DNA of 64,000 nucleotides from contig NZ_FTNL01000021.1 in assembly GCF_900156395.1 (NCBI RefSeq), positions 1 to 64,000 on the forward strand. Reading direction: 5' to 3'. This DNA comes from Fluoribacter gormanii (GTDB taxonomy: Bacteria; Pseudomonadota; Gammaproteobacteria; Legionellales; Legionellaceae). A program made the translations under genes and the position numbers. This document shows positions 56,021 to 64,000 of this stretch, one piece after another; the first letter of the stretch is position 1, and each line of letters starts with the position of its first letter. Below the pieces are notes generated by a model. The model was given only the letters and a program-made list of their open reading frames with translations. It ran no database searches and was not told the origin of the DNA.

Positions 56021-56965
56021 ATGAGCGCGTTATCTACGAGAACTACCCTATTACTTAATTGGTATGCAAACCCTTACCATACCCCTATTTTTGTTGCCCA
56101 GGCGTTAGGCTATTACCAACAAGAAGGTATAAAACTCGCAATTTTAGAACCTAGCGATCCAAGCGATGTGACTGAAATTGTGGGTATGGGGCATGTTGAT
56201 TTTGGGGTCAAAGCCATGATTCATACCTTAGCGGCTCGTGCAAAAGGCTATCCTGTTACCTCAATTGGTACGTTATTGGATGAACCTCCTACAGGTCTGA
56301 TTGCACTTAAATCCAGTGGTATTAGCTCATTTCAGGATATTGTTGGTAAACGAGTTGGTTATATTGGTGAGTTTGGCAAAATCATTATCGATAATTTGGC
56401 AACATTAGCTGGCATTGATCCCTCAAGTTATGAAACAGTTCGCATCGGCATGAATGTTACTGATGCGATTTGTCGTGACATCGTTGATACAGGGATTGGT
56501 TTTATTAATTTTCAAAAAGTTGAATTAGAACATTTAAGAAGTGAAACGGTATTTCTGCGCATCGATCAGCTTGCTGGCTTAGGTTGTTGCTGCTTTTGTT
56601 CCATTCAATTTATTGTGCCAGAACGCATGTTCAAAAAAACTGAAACTCTTAAAGGATTTCTCAATGCCACACAACGGGGTGCTGCTTTTACCACCGAAAA
56701 TCCCGATGAAGCTTATGAACTTTTATGCAGGATGAAGCCTCAATTGCGAACTCCTATGTATCATACAATTTTCATCCGCAGTTTACCCTTTTTCTCGCGT
56801 ACTCTTTTAAATGTGGAGCGTGATTGGAATAAAGTAGGTCGTTTCGGCAAGCATTTGGGAATTATCGATGAGTCATTTGCGGTAAATGCCTGTTATACGA
56901 ATGAGTTGCTCCCTAAGATACCTCATTCGGATCTGGAACCTATTGCGTGTTGTGTTAGTGAATGA
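56021..56965 (+). CDS. thi5: HMP-P synthase, eukaryote-type THI5/NMT1
   Basis: Single-turnover enzyme that builds the thiamine pyrimidine (HMP-P) from its own bound PLP and active-site His, using iron and oxygen. The 314 residues follow yeast THI5: LLNWYANPYHTPIF, AILEPSDPSDVTE, KAMIHTLAA with the PLP Lys (64) and sacrificial His (68), LLDEPPTG, GYIGEFGKIIID, and the iron-linked CCCFC (189-193). No signal peptide, so it is not a ThiY-type binding protein. L. pneumophila has a characterised Thi5, so orthology is likely. First gene after the TPP riboswitch. GAGCT/AAGGAGC precedes the ATG. Confidence 0.93.
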   Translation: MSALSTRTTLLLNWYANPYHTPIFVAQALGYYQQEGIKLAILEPSDPSDVTEIVGMGHVDFGVKAMIHTLAARAKGYPVTSIGTLLDEPPTGLIALKSSGISSFQDIVGKRVGYIGEFGKIIIDNLATLAGIDPSSYETVRIGMNVTDAICRDIVDTGIGFINFQKVELEHLRSETVFLRIDQLAGLGCCCFCSIQFIVPERMFKKTETLKGFLNATQRGAAFTTENPDEAYELLCRMKPQLRTPMYHTIFIRSLPFFSRTLLNVERDWNKVGRFGKHLGIIDESFAVNACYTNELLPKIPHSDLEPIACCVSE

Positions 56966-56975
56966 AATTAAGATT

Positions 56976-57005
56976 GTAGCCTGGATGCAGTTGCAAACAG
57001 GCTAC
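56976..57005. repeat. Short GTAGCCTG/CAGGCTAC palindrome inside the thiamine operon
   Basis: Perfect 8-bp arms (56976-56983 and 56998-57005) with a 14-base loop in the 70-bp thi5-thiO gap. The edge sequence is shared with the longer palindromes at 35525 and 50196, so it may be a deleted copy. Could stabilise or separate thi5 mRNA from the downstream genes. Confidence 0.6.
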
Positions 57006-57035
57006 CAATATATTGAGAAAGGTGATTCTAATTAC

Positions 57036-58100
57036 ATGAAAAATGTTGCTGTTGTTGGTGCTGGAATTATGGGGTGTCTATTGGCTTTACGTTTACAAAA
57101 CGAAGGCTGGCAAGTGACATTATTTGAGGCAGAATCCTTTTTCAATAATTGCAGTAATGCAGCAGCAGGCCTTTTGGCACCAATGTCAGAACTCGATAAA
57201 GCGGAGCAAGTGATTTTTAATTTGGGAATGGAGTCAGTTGACACCTTATGGAGATCTGTTCTGAATCAATTAGCTGCCCCCGTCTATTTTCGCCAAAAAG
57301 GATGTCTTGTGGTACACCATCCTCAAGATAAAGCTGAATGGCAACAATTTAGTGGCAGAATTGTGAATAAATTAAGTGACTCCTGTTATCAGTTGCTGAC
57401 TCAAAATGAATTAAGCCAACTGGAACCAGAACTGGGTCAGTTGAAAATGGCTTATTATTTTCCCAAAGAAGCACAACTTGATAATCAGACGTTATTGCTG
57501 GAACTTAAAAAGCATCTTTGCCAGCACGGCGCTATTTGGCGAGATCATAGTTTTGTTTCCCGTGTTCATCCAGGTGAGATAGAAACAGGAGAGAAATCTT
57601 ATCCATTTGATTTTGTTTTTGATTGCAGAGGTCTTGGAGCGAAAAGTACTTTTCCAAATTTGCGTGGACTTCGTGGTGAACTTCTTTGGCTGCATGCACC
57701 TGATGTTCAATTAAAAAGGCCAATACGCCTCCTGCATCCACGATATAATATTTATATTGCACCGCGTCCTAATTCTTATTACCTGATCGGCGCCAGTGAG
57801 TTAGAGACAGAAGATTCCAGCCCAATTTCAGTGCGTACCACACTGGAATTATTAACCGCTGCGTACTATGTGCATCGAGGTTTTGCTGAAGCACGGGTAG
57901 TTAAGACAGTGACGCATTGCCGCCCAACCTTGGTGCATCACCAGCCACGTATAAGATATACCCAGCAATTTATTGCTGTTAATGGACTTTATCGTCATGG
58001 ATATTTAATCGCTCCGGCATTAGTAGAGGAAATTCTACGTGGAATAAAGAGCAATCAAAAAGACATTTGTTATCCTGAGCTTTGGGAGGCTTATACATGA
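57036..58100 (+). CDS. thiO: Glycine oxidase ThiO
   Basis: FAD amine oxidase making dehydroglycine for the thiazole. The start at 57036 (MKNVAVVGAGIMG) yields 354 residues and puts the dinucleotide-binding motif at the N-terminus; a longer frame from 56886 runs into thi5. Further motifs are NAAAGLLAPMSE, VFDCRGLGAK, LRGLRGELLWL and a C-terminal NGLYRHGYLIAPA typical of ThiO. Its TGA overlaps the thiS ATG. Uses oxygen, in place of ThiH. Confidence 0.93.
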   Translation: MKNVAVVGAGIMGCLLALRLQNEGWQVTLFEAESFFNNCSNAAAGLLAPMSELDKAEQVIFNLGMESVDTLWRSVLNQLAAPVYFRQKGCLVVHHPQDKAEWQQFSGRIVNKLSDSCYQLLTQNELSQLEPELGQLKMAYYFPKEAQLDNQTLLLELKKHLCQHGAIWRDHSFVSRVHPGEIETGEKSYPFDFVFDCRGLGAKSTFPNLRGLRGELLWLHAPDVQLKRPIRLLHPRYNIYIAPRPNSYYLIGASELETEDSSPISVRTTLELLTAAYYVHRGFAEARVVKTVTHCRPTLVHHQPRIRYTQQFIAVNGLYRHGYLIAPALVEEILRGIKSNQKDICYPELWEAYT

Positions 58101-58297
58101 TCATTTATATAAACGATAAACCATACACTCTTGATTCATCCTGTACCTTACAGGAAATGCTTGAGCAGAGAGAGGGTATTGCTGCATATGTAGCAATCGC
58201 AATTAATAATCAGTTTGTTCCTAAATCTATGTTTTCCAACACTATCTTGTGTGAAGGAGATCGTATTGATTTAATTGTTCCGATGCAAGGAGGGTAG
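58097..58297 (+). CDS. thiS: Sulfur carrier protein ThiS
   Basis: 66-residue ubiquitin-like protein from the ATG overlapping the thiO stop (ATGA). It ends in the required diglycine (IVPMQGG) that ThiF adenylates and converts to thiocarboxylate. Lies 4 bases before thiG with AGGAGGG shared as ribosome site. Confidence 0.95.
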   Translation: MIIYINDKPYTLDSSCTLQEMLEQREGIAAYVAIAINNQFVPKSMFSNTILCEGDRIDLIVPMQGG

Positions 58298-58301
58298 GGC
58301 G

Positions 58302-59090
58302 ATGTGGTATTTAGCAGATAAACCCTTAACAAGTCGTTTGCTTTTGGGGACAGCAGGCTATCCATCACTTGAGATAATGACCGATGCTGTTCGAGCTTCC
58401 AAAACCAATGTGATTACTGTGTCTTTAAAACGGCAAATGCCTTGTGACATGGATGGCGATTTATTCTGGCAAACCATACAGTCTTTGGATTGCAATATAC
58501 TTCCTAATACTGCGGGCTGCCGTGACGCACAAACAGCGATTACTACAGCTGAAATGGCACGTGAATTATTTCAAACTTCTTGGGTTAAATTGGAAGTAAT
58601 TGGTGATGATTACAGTTTACAACCCGATCCTTTTGAATTGTTACATGCTGCCGCCGAATTAGTAAAACGAGGTTTTGAAGTGTTTCCTTACTGTACGGAT
58701 GATTTGGTTTTATGTCAGCGTTTAGTGGATTGTGGCTGTCGTATTTTGATGCCCTGGGCCGCCCCTATAGGTTCTGGAAAAGGACTGCTTAATCCTTTTG
58801 CTTTGGAGACATTACGACAACGATTACCGGATGTAACTTTGATTGTCGATGCGGGAATTGGGAAGCCATCTCATGCATCATGTATTTTGGAATTAGGATT
58901 TGACGCGGTCTTATTGAATAGCGCGGTCGCTTCATCGATTTATCCAGTGACTATGGCAGAAGCTTTTTCACATGCTGTCATCGCAGGGCGTTCTGCTTTT
59001 GAAGCGGGCATTATGCCTGAACGAATTACGGCACAATCGTGTACTCCTTTAATCGATACACCGTTTTGGCATCAGGAGATCGCATTATGA
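58302..59090 (+). CDS. thiG: Thiazole synthase ThiG
   Basis: TIM-barrel enzyme condensing DXP, dehydroglycine and ThiS thiocarboxylate into the thiazole phosphate. 262 residues from the ATG at 58302. Visible: [17 protein letters not shown] (where the DXP-binding Lys would lie in family VSLRR), [10 protein letters not shown] with the Schiff-base Lys, [14 protein letters not shown] and [10 protein letters not shown]. Overlaps the next gene by ATGA. Confidence 0.94.
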   Translation: MWYLADKPLTSRLLLGTAGYPSLEIMTDAVRASKTNVITVSLKRQMPCDMDGDLFWQTIQSLDCNILPNTAGCRDAQTAITTAEMARELFQTSWVKLEVIGDDYSLQPDPFELLHAAAELVKRGFEVFPYCTDDLVLCQRLVDCGCRILMPWAAPIGSGKGLLNPFALETLRQRLPDVTLIVDAGIGKPSHASCILELGFDAVLLNSAVASSIYPVTMAEAFSHAVIAGRSAFEAGIMPERITAQSCTPLIDTPFWHQEIAL

Positions 59091-60373
59091 GCACTGTGTG
59101 GACCAACATTGGTAATGAAGCAGATAGACAAACATTTCGAGGGCTGGGTCTTGAGATGCAAACACAGCAATTTCATAAAACTCAGCCTGCTGCAATTAAA
59201 ATTGAAGAGCGATTTTCTGCTGAGGACATTCAGATTCTAAATCATTACTCGGGACCTGTAGTTTGGGATTTCAGCTTATCTTTATCCCAATATGCTGAGG
59301 AAAATAAGCGTAATGTCAGCACAGGATTTTCTCTTGCAGATGTTTTGGTACTAAATACGCATGAAGCTGAATTTATTTTAAATTGTCGGGTTAAAACGCA
59401 TCACGCCATGCAAGAAGCGGCATATGAACTATTAACCCTTGGCGCTAAAAGTGTATTTCTTTTAGGACAGCCTATGCAGGAATCTTCATGGCAGCATGAT
59501 TATTGGACCAATGGAACCCGTTCATTTTGGCTAACTCAACATCGAATTGATGATGCAAAATATCCGGAACTTCGTTCAATACTCTCAGCTGCAATTACTG
59601 GTGCAATGGCCCTTGGTCATTTGCTTGAAGATGCTTTAGTCATAGCAAAAATGTACGTACATCAGGCAGTACGTCGAGGGCAAGTGAGTGTGTATTACGG
59701 TGGTTTTCCAGAAGATGAAACAGATTTACCATATCTTGCATCTAAGCCATTATATGAAAGGCCGCAGCCATTTAAGCCATGCCATCGATTAGGCCTTTAT
59801 CCAGTGGTTGATCGATTTTCTTGGGTGGAACGGCTTTTAAATTTTGGAGTAAAAACCATTCAATTGCGAATTAAAGAAAAAACAGAGACGCTTGAAGAGG
59901 AGATGCGGCAAAGCATTGCTTTGGCTAAAAAATATCAGTCTACTTTATTTATAAATGATTACTGGGAAATGGCTTTAAAGTTGAATGCAGAAGCGGTGCA
60001 TTTAGGACAATCAGATTTGGATACCGCGGATCTTGATGCAATTAGAGAGCGAGGGCTTTTGCTGGGAGTAAGTACTCATTGTTACTATGAAGTAGCACGA
60101 GCGCATGCACTGAGTCCTTCATATATCGCAATTGGCCCTATTTTTCCGACAACAAGCAAAGAAATGCCTTTTGCAGCTCAAGGGGTTGAATGCTTACAGC
60201 GCTGGAAACGTACGTTAAATTATCCTTTGGTTGCTATAGGGGGAATTAATATCGAGCGCATGCCTGATGTGGTGGCGACAGGTGTTCAAGGTGTTGCCCT
60301 TATTTCTGCAATCACTGAAGCTTCAGATCCAGACCAATCTACTCTGAAGCTTTTGAGTTTAATGGAACAATGA
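59087..60373 (+). CDS. thiDE: ThiD-ThiE fusion with degenerate kinase half
   Basis: 428 residues. The C-terminal half (about 225-428) is an intact thiamine-phosphate synthase: [59 protein letters not shown] and AIGGI. The N-terminal half (about 1-215) has a ThiD-like fold pattern and keeps NTHEAE (family NxxE), but lacks the GTDPSGGAG start and the catalytic GTGC; the matching place reads [20 protein letters not shown] phosphorylation is therefore unlikely here and another ThiD is expected elsewhere. ATGA overlap with thiG. Confidence 0.9.
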   Translation: MSTVWTNIGNEADRQTFRGLGLEMQTQQFHKTQPAAIKIEERFSAEDIQILNHYSGPVVWDFSLSLSQYAEENKRNVSTGFSLADVLVLNTHEAEFILNCRVKTHHAMQEAAYELLTLGAKSVFLLGQPMQESSWQHDYWTNGTRSFWLTQHRIDDAKYPELRSILSAAITGAMALGHLLEDALVIAKMYVHQAVRRGQVSVYYGGFPEDETDLPYLASKPLYERPQPFKPCHRLGLYPVVDRFSWVERLLNFGVKTIQLRIKEKTETLEEEMRQSIALAKKYQSTLFINDYWEMALKLNAEAVHLGQSDLDTADLDAIRERGLLLGVSTHCYYEVARAHALSPSYIAIGPIFPTTSKEMPFAAQGVECLQRWKRTLNYPLVAIGGINIERMPDVVATGVQGVALISAITEASDPDQSTLKLLSLMEQ

Positions 60374-60383
60374 GAGGCTAAAC

Positions 60384-61478
60384 ATGTCCGTTTCATCCAA
60401 ATTAAAGCGCTATGCACAGCAAATCAAATTAGAAGAGATAGGCGTTCATGGACAAGAAAAACTCCAAAAAGCGCGTGTATTATGTGTTGGTGCGGGAGGA
60501 ATAGGAGCAACATTACTTCCATACATTGCAGGTGCAGGAGTAGGGACTTTAGGCATAATTGATGATGATCTGATCGAAGAAAGCAATTTACATCGGCAAA
60601 TACTTTATCAAGAAAAGGATATCCATCATCTAAAAGCGACCACTGCAAAAATGAAGTTACAGGCTTTGAATTCAAATATTAACATCCAGGCTTATGACGC
60701 TCGTTTAAGTGATGAGAATGCTGAAGATATCATCGCGCAGTATGACCTTGTTGCTGACTGCTCGGATAATTTTTATACCCGTTATTTGACCCACGGGATT
60801 TGCTATCGCTTAGAAAAACCATATGTTTATGCCAGCGCATATCAATTTCAAGGTCATTGTTCGCTGTTTTATGGAAAAGAGAATCCATGTTTACACTGTG
60901 TGTTTCCAGTGATTCCTGATTCAGTTGCAAATTGTCAAAATGATGGTGTGTTAGGTACTCTCCCAGGTTTACTAGGGATCCTGCAAGCGACAGAAATTAT
61001 CAAATGGATTACTCAAAGTGGAGTTTCTTTATTAAATCGTTTGCTTTGTATCGATTTTTTATCAATGGAAATGAAAAATATTCATTTGGTTAAAAATAAA
61101 GAATGTCCCTTCTGTGTGTACGGCCAAACAGTAGATAAAAATATTTTTACTCAATGCCTACCATCCGATGAGATGAACTCTTTTGCAGTATCATCACATG
61201 ATTTACCAAGATTTTTGCAAAAAAATCCCGACGCATTATTGTTGGATGTAAGAACAGTTTCAGAACACAATAGGAATAACCTGGGTGGAACTTTAATTCC
61301 ACTGGCTGAATTGCCAGATCGCTGTAATGAATTAAATCCGTTACAACCCACCCTTATTTACTGTCAGTCAGGACAAAGAAGTCAACGAGCTCTGATGTTG
61401 TTAAGACAAGCCGGGTTTCGTACAGTGTATCATTTGGCTAGTGGATTGGATTCATTGATATCAAATAGGTCATTATAA
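60384..61478 (+). CDS. thiF: ThiF adenylyltransferase with C-terminal rhodanese domain
   Basis: 364 residues. The E1-like domain (about 1-255) has GAGGIGATLLPYIAGAG (about 33-49), the catalytic Asp and Arg region (IDDDLIEESNLHRQIL), and two zinc CxxC pairs (CLHC, CPFC). It activates the ThiS C-terminus with ATP. A rhodanese domain (about 270-360) with the active Cys in YCQSGQRS supplies sulfur, the job done by ThiI in E. coli. Last gene of the thiamine operon. Confidence 0.93.
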   Translation: MSVSSKLKRYAQQIKLEEIGVHGQEKLQKARVLCVGAGGIGATLLPYIAGAGVGTLGIIDDDLIEESNLHRQILYQEKDIHHLKATTAKMKLQALNSNINIQAYDARLSDENAEDIIAQYDLVADCSDNFYTRYLTHGICYRLEKPYVYASAYQFQGHCSLFYGKENPCLHCVFPVIPDSVANCQNDGVLGTLPGLLGILQATEIIKWITQSGVSLLNRLLCIDFLSMEMKNIHLVKNKECPFCVYGQTVDKNIFTQCLPSDEMNSFAVSSHDLPRFLQKNPDALLLDVRTVSEHNRNNLGGTLIPLAELPDRCNELNPLQPTLIYCQSGQRSQRALMLLRQAGFRTVYHLASGLDSLISNRSL

Positions 61479-61664
61479 ATAAAAAATAAAGAATTAACTT
61501 TGTGCATTTTGAATTCCCTTTTAAATGCTTCCAGAAAATTATAGTTCTAAATATAAACTACTATTGTGAAAAACTGTTTTAATTTCCGCGTTGATTCATT
61601 TACCTTAAGGGCAATTCGCTATATGATGTCACGCGATTATCAATAGTAGATTAAAGGAGACAAT

Positions 61665-62000
61665 ATGAGTTTTTTTATTAGCGATGCTCTAGCTGCAGCG
61701 GGGACTACAGCAGCGCCTCAAGGAGATGGAACTTTTTCGCTCATTATGATCGCCGCAATTTTTGTGTTGTTCTACTTCATGCTTATAAGACCCCAAAACA
61801 AAAGAGCAAAAGAACATCGTGATTTAATAAGCCGTTTAAAGAAAGGTGATGAGATTATTACTTCAGGCGGTATATTAGCTAAAGTAGTTAGTCTGGATGA
61901 GCAATACATCAAGATCAGTCTTGCCGAAGGTGTCGAGATTAATATACAAAGAGGCGCAGTGAGCACTGTATTGCCGAAAGGCACTTTAAAATCGCTTTAA
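61665..62000 (+). CDS. yajC: Sec translocase accessory subunit YajC
   Basis: 111-residue single-span protein; one N-terminal helix (about 28-44, IMIAAIFVLFYFMLIRPQ) is followed by the cytoplasmic FLKKGDEI-type segment (SRLKKGDEIITSGGILAKV), the YajC signature. AAAGGAG lies before the ATG. Leads the yajC-secD-secF set. Confidence 0.95.
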   Translation: MSFFISDALAAAGTTAAPQGDGTFSLIMIAAIFVLFYFMLIRPQNKRAKEHRDLISRLKKGDEIITSGGILAKVVSLDEQYIKISLAEGVEINIQRGAVSTVLPKGTLKSL

Positions 62001-62018
62001 GAAAGTCAGGACACGGAA

Positions 62019-63875
62019 ATGCAAAATAAATATCCTTTATGGAAAAACCTGATGCTGATTATTATTGCAGTTGTCGGGTTTATTTACGCTATACCTAATT
62101 TGTATACAGAGAATCCTGTAGTACAAATTTCGTCTGAAACACCTGTGGATTATGATGAATTAAAAAACCAGGTAGAAGATATCTTAAAGAAAGATAATCT
62201 ATCTTATAAATCACTCATCACTCAAAGTGAGTCTGTTGAAGTCGTTTTTTCATCAACTGATTCACAGTTGTTAGCTCGCGATACCATCAAAAATGCTTTG
62301 GGATCTCAATACACTGTGGCCTTGAATTTAGCTCCATCTACACCAAGATGGTTGGACTCTATTCGTGCGGCCCCAATGAAACAAGGTCTTGATTTACGAG
62401 GAGGAGTCCACTTCCTGTTAGAGGTTGATGTGGAAAGTGTGATTAGCCGTCGTTATGAAGGGGTAATGAAAAATATTAGTCAAGAATTACGTGAGCTTGG
62501 CATTCGTTATACCGGCATTCGTTATGTAGCAGACAAAGGCGTTGACTTACATTTCCGTGATAGTGAATCGATGAATAATGCCTATTTGGGCTTAAAGGAA
62601 AAAATGCCTGATCTCGTTTTTGTAAAAAGCAAAACGGGCAATCAAATAATAGGGTCGATTTCACCAGTTGAGTTAAATAGTACCCGTCAAAATACCATCG
62701 AACAAACAATGAGTATTTTACGAAATCGAGTTAATGAGTTAGGAGTTGGTGAAGCAGTTGTGCAACAACAGGGAGCAACCCGTGTTGCTGTTGATTTACC
62801 TGGTATTCAAGATGCTGCACGTGCGAAGCAAATTCTTGGTGGAACTGCAACGTTGCAATTCTATATGGTGGATCAGGATAATGATCCGCAAATTGCAAAA
62901 CAAACTGGAGCTATTCCTGTCAATGATAAGTTACTGGTGATGGATGGACGTCCTATTTTGTTAAAAAGACAAGTAGTATTGAGTGGTGATTCAATTACCT
63001 CGGCAGTTTCCAGTTATGATCAGCAATCAGCTACTCCAGCAGTACAAATACAACTTGGTGGTGGCGGCGAAAGTTTGTTTACCAAAGTAACTCGTGAAAA
63101 TATCGGTAAACGGATGGCCATTGTTTATGTTGAAACAAAAAATTCCATACAAACAGTAAATGGAGTGGAAAAAAGAGTTACTCATAGAGAAGAGCGTGTT
63201 ATTAGTGCTCCGGTAATTCAAAATGCCTTAGGTAATAATTTCCAGATTACTGGCCTTACCGACAGTAAAGAAGCGAGTAACCTGGCTTTATTGCTTCGAG
63301 CAGGAGCTTTGCCTGCTGCGATCTATCCAATCGAAGAGCGCACAGTTGGCCCCACTTTGGGTAAGGAAAATATTCGCAGAGGTATTATTTCATTAGAAGT
63401 AGGCATGGGCTTAATTTTAGTCTTAATGCTGGTTTATTACCGTCTTTTTGGTCTCATCGCTGATATTGCGCTGATGCTTAACTTAGTCTTACTTTGTGCT
63501 TTACTGTCTGTAATCGATGCAACTTTAACTCTTCCGGGTATTGCAGGGATTGTATTGACGGTGGGTATGGCGGTAGATGCCAACGTGCTGATTTATGAGC
63601 GTATTCGTGAAGAGCTACGACATGGATTATCACCTCAGGCTGCAATTAATGCAGGATATGAGCGTGCATTTGCTACCATTCTTGACGCGAACGTAACTAC
63701 CCTAATCGTAGCTATTATCTTGTTTGCTGTGGGTACAGGACCTGTGCGTGGTTTTGCTGTAACGCTTTCTTTAGGATTGCTGACCTCCATGCTAACCGGT
63801 ATCACTTACACCCGAGGGATTGTAAATTGGTATTATGGCGGTAGGGCTGTTAAAAAATTATCTATTGGTATTTAA
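62019..63875 (+). CDS. secD: Protein translocase subunit SecD
   Basis: 618-residue inner-membrane protein using the proton-motive force to pull exported proteins. N-terminal helix (about 10-27), a large periplasmic domain with GLDLRGGVHFLLEVD (about 124-138) and TLQFYMVD, then five C-terminal helices (about 450-610) with GIVLTVGMAVDANVLIYERIREE (key parts GMAVDANVLI and RIREE) and ATILDANVTTLI. Length equals E. coli SecD (615). secF starts 12 bases on. Confidence 0.96.
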   Translation: MQNKYPLWKNLMLIIIAVVGFIYAIPNLYTENPVVQISSETPVDYDELKNQVEDILKKDNLSYKSLITQSESVEVVFSSTDSQLLARDTIKNALGSQYTVALNLAPSTPRWLDSIRAAPMKQGLDLRGGVHFLLEVDVESVISRRYEGVMKNISQELRELGIRYTGIRYVADKGVDLHFRDSESMNNAYLGLKEKMPDLVFVKSKTGNQIIGSISPVELNSTRQNTIEQTMSILRNRVNELGVGEAVVQQQGATRVAVDLPGIQDAARAKQILGGTATLQFYMVDQDNDPQIAKQTGAIPVNDKLLVMDGRPILLKRQVVLSGDSITSAVSSYDQQSATPAVQIQLGGGGESLFTKVTRENIGKRMAIVYVETKNSIQTVNGVEKRVTHREERVISAPVIQNALGNNFQITGLTDSKEASNLALLLRAGALPAAIYPIEERTVGPTLGKENIRRGIISLEVGMGLILVLMLVYYRLFGLIADIALMLNLVLLCALLSVIDATLTLPGIAGIVLTVGMAVDANVLIYERIREELRHGLSPQAAINAGYERAFATILDANVTTLIVAIILFAVGTGPVRGFAVTLSLGLLTSMLTGITYTRGIVNWYYGGRAVKKLSIGI

Positions 63876-63887
63876 GGCGAGGCTCAG

Positions 63888-64000
63888 ATGGAATTTTTTA
63901 ATCCAAATTCAAATGTCGACTTTATGGGTGCTCGTCGTTGGACGGCGATATTCTCCATATTGATCTTTGTGCTTTCTATAGGTGCTTTAGCGATTCATGG
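63888..64000 (+). CDS. secF: Protein translocase subunit SecF (partial, runs off the window)
   Basis: The first 37 codons from the ATG at 63888 (MEFFNPNSNVDFMGARRW) and the beginning of the first membrane helix (TAIFSILIFVLSIGALAIH). The IDFMG-x(3)-W pattern is the SecF N-terminus. The remainder lies beyond position 64000. Confidence 0.9.
   Translation, partial: MEFFNPNSNVDFMGARRWTAIFSILIFVLSIGALAIH

Noticed and set aside
56021-56965. Calling this gene a thiY/ABC substrate-binding protein
   Set aside because: No signal peptide or lipobox; the THI5-specific Lys/His pair and CCCFC motif are present.
1-64000. CRISPR array, tRNA, rRNA, phage or IS element
   Set aside because: No regularly spaced direct repeats, no cloverleaf with a TTCGA-type arm that I could fold, and no transposase or integrase sequence found in any frame read.

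Overview
The window is AT-rich gammaproteobacterial chromosome, almost certainly from the genus Legionella and probably not L. pneumophila, because it carries a cellulose synthase (bcs) locus. The Legionella call rests on several features: the order mrcA / pilMNOPQ-aroKB-damX; two eukaryote-like mitochondrial-carrier proteins and a large ankyrin protein of the kind delivered by Dot/Icm secretion; a yeast-type THI5 enzyme heading the thiamine operon; and small families of intergenic palindromes. I see no phage, insertion sequence, CRISPR array, tRNA or rRNA.

Layout. 0.6-2.9 kb (-) holds mrcA (PBP1A), followed by a coiled-coil hypothetical (-). 4.4-12.9 kb (+) is a type IV pilus assembly block (pilM, N, O, P, Q), then aroK, aroB and a DamX-like SPOR protein. 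13.2-14.0 kb (-) is proC. 14.3-31.6 kb is a broken-up cellulose region: bcsG (+), convergent with galU-pgi-bcsC (-), then truD and an ankyrin protein (+), then a decayed 3' end of bcsQ fused by an ATGA overlap to bcsA-bcsB-bcsZ (+). 31.7-37.5 kb holds recQ and an AAG-family DNA glycosylase (-), then three valine/branched-chain acyl-CoA catabolism genes (+). 37.6-45.5 kb is accessory: a divergent carrier-like protein with three copies of the mitochondrial-carrier signature in its N-terminus, small hypotheticals, yggT, yggS, pilT, rph and a classical three-repeat mitochondrial carrier resembling LncP. 45.7-52.6 kb is the conserved block yicC-gmk-rpoZ-spoT-ridA plus uup and a membrane protein. 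52.7-53.5 kb encodes a His-rich membrane protein behind a possible CpxR site. 53.7-64 kb holds queA and a TGT-like protein, a TPP riboswitch, the thiamine operon thi5-thiO-thiS-thiG-thiDE-thiF, and yajC-secD-secF (secF runs off the end).

How genes work together. GalU makes the UDP-glucose used by BcsA. BcsA carries a C-terminal PilZ domain, so c-di-GMP should activate it. BcsB, BcsC and BcsZ form the periplasmic and outer-membrane path. BcsG, which normally adds phosphoethanolamine to cellulose, keeps its nucleophile region but appears to have lost two metal ligands. The thiamine operon makes HMP-P by the oxygen-dependent, single-turnover THI5 route and the thiazole by the glycine-oxidase (ThiO) route; its fused ThiD domain looks catalytically dead.

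Strongest leads: the carrier-like protein with tandem carrier signatures, the BcsG active-site substitutions, the bcsQ relic, the ThiD pseudokinase half, and the TGT-like protein after queA. Functional calls come from motif recognition by eye and remembered family sequences; no searches were run.
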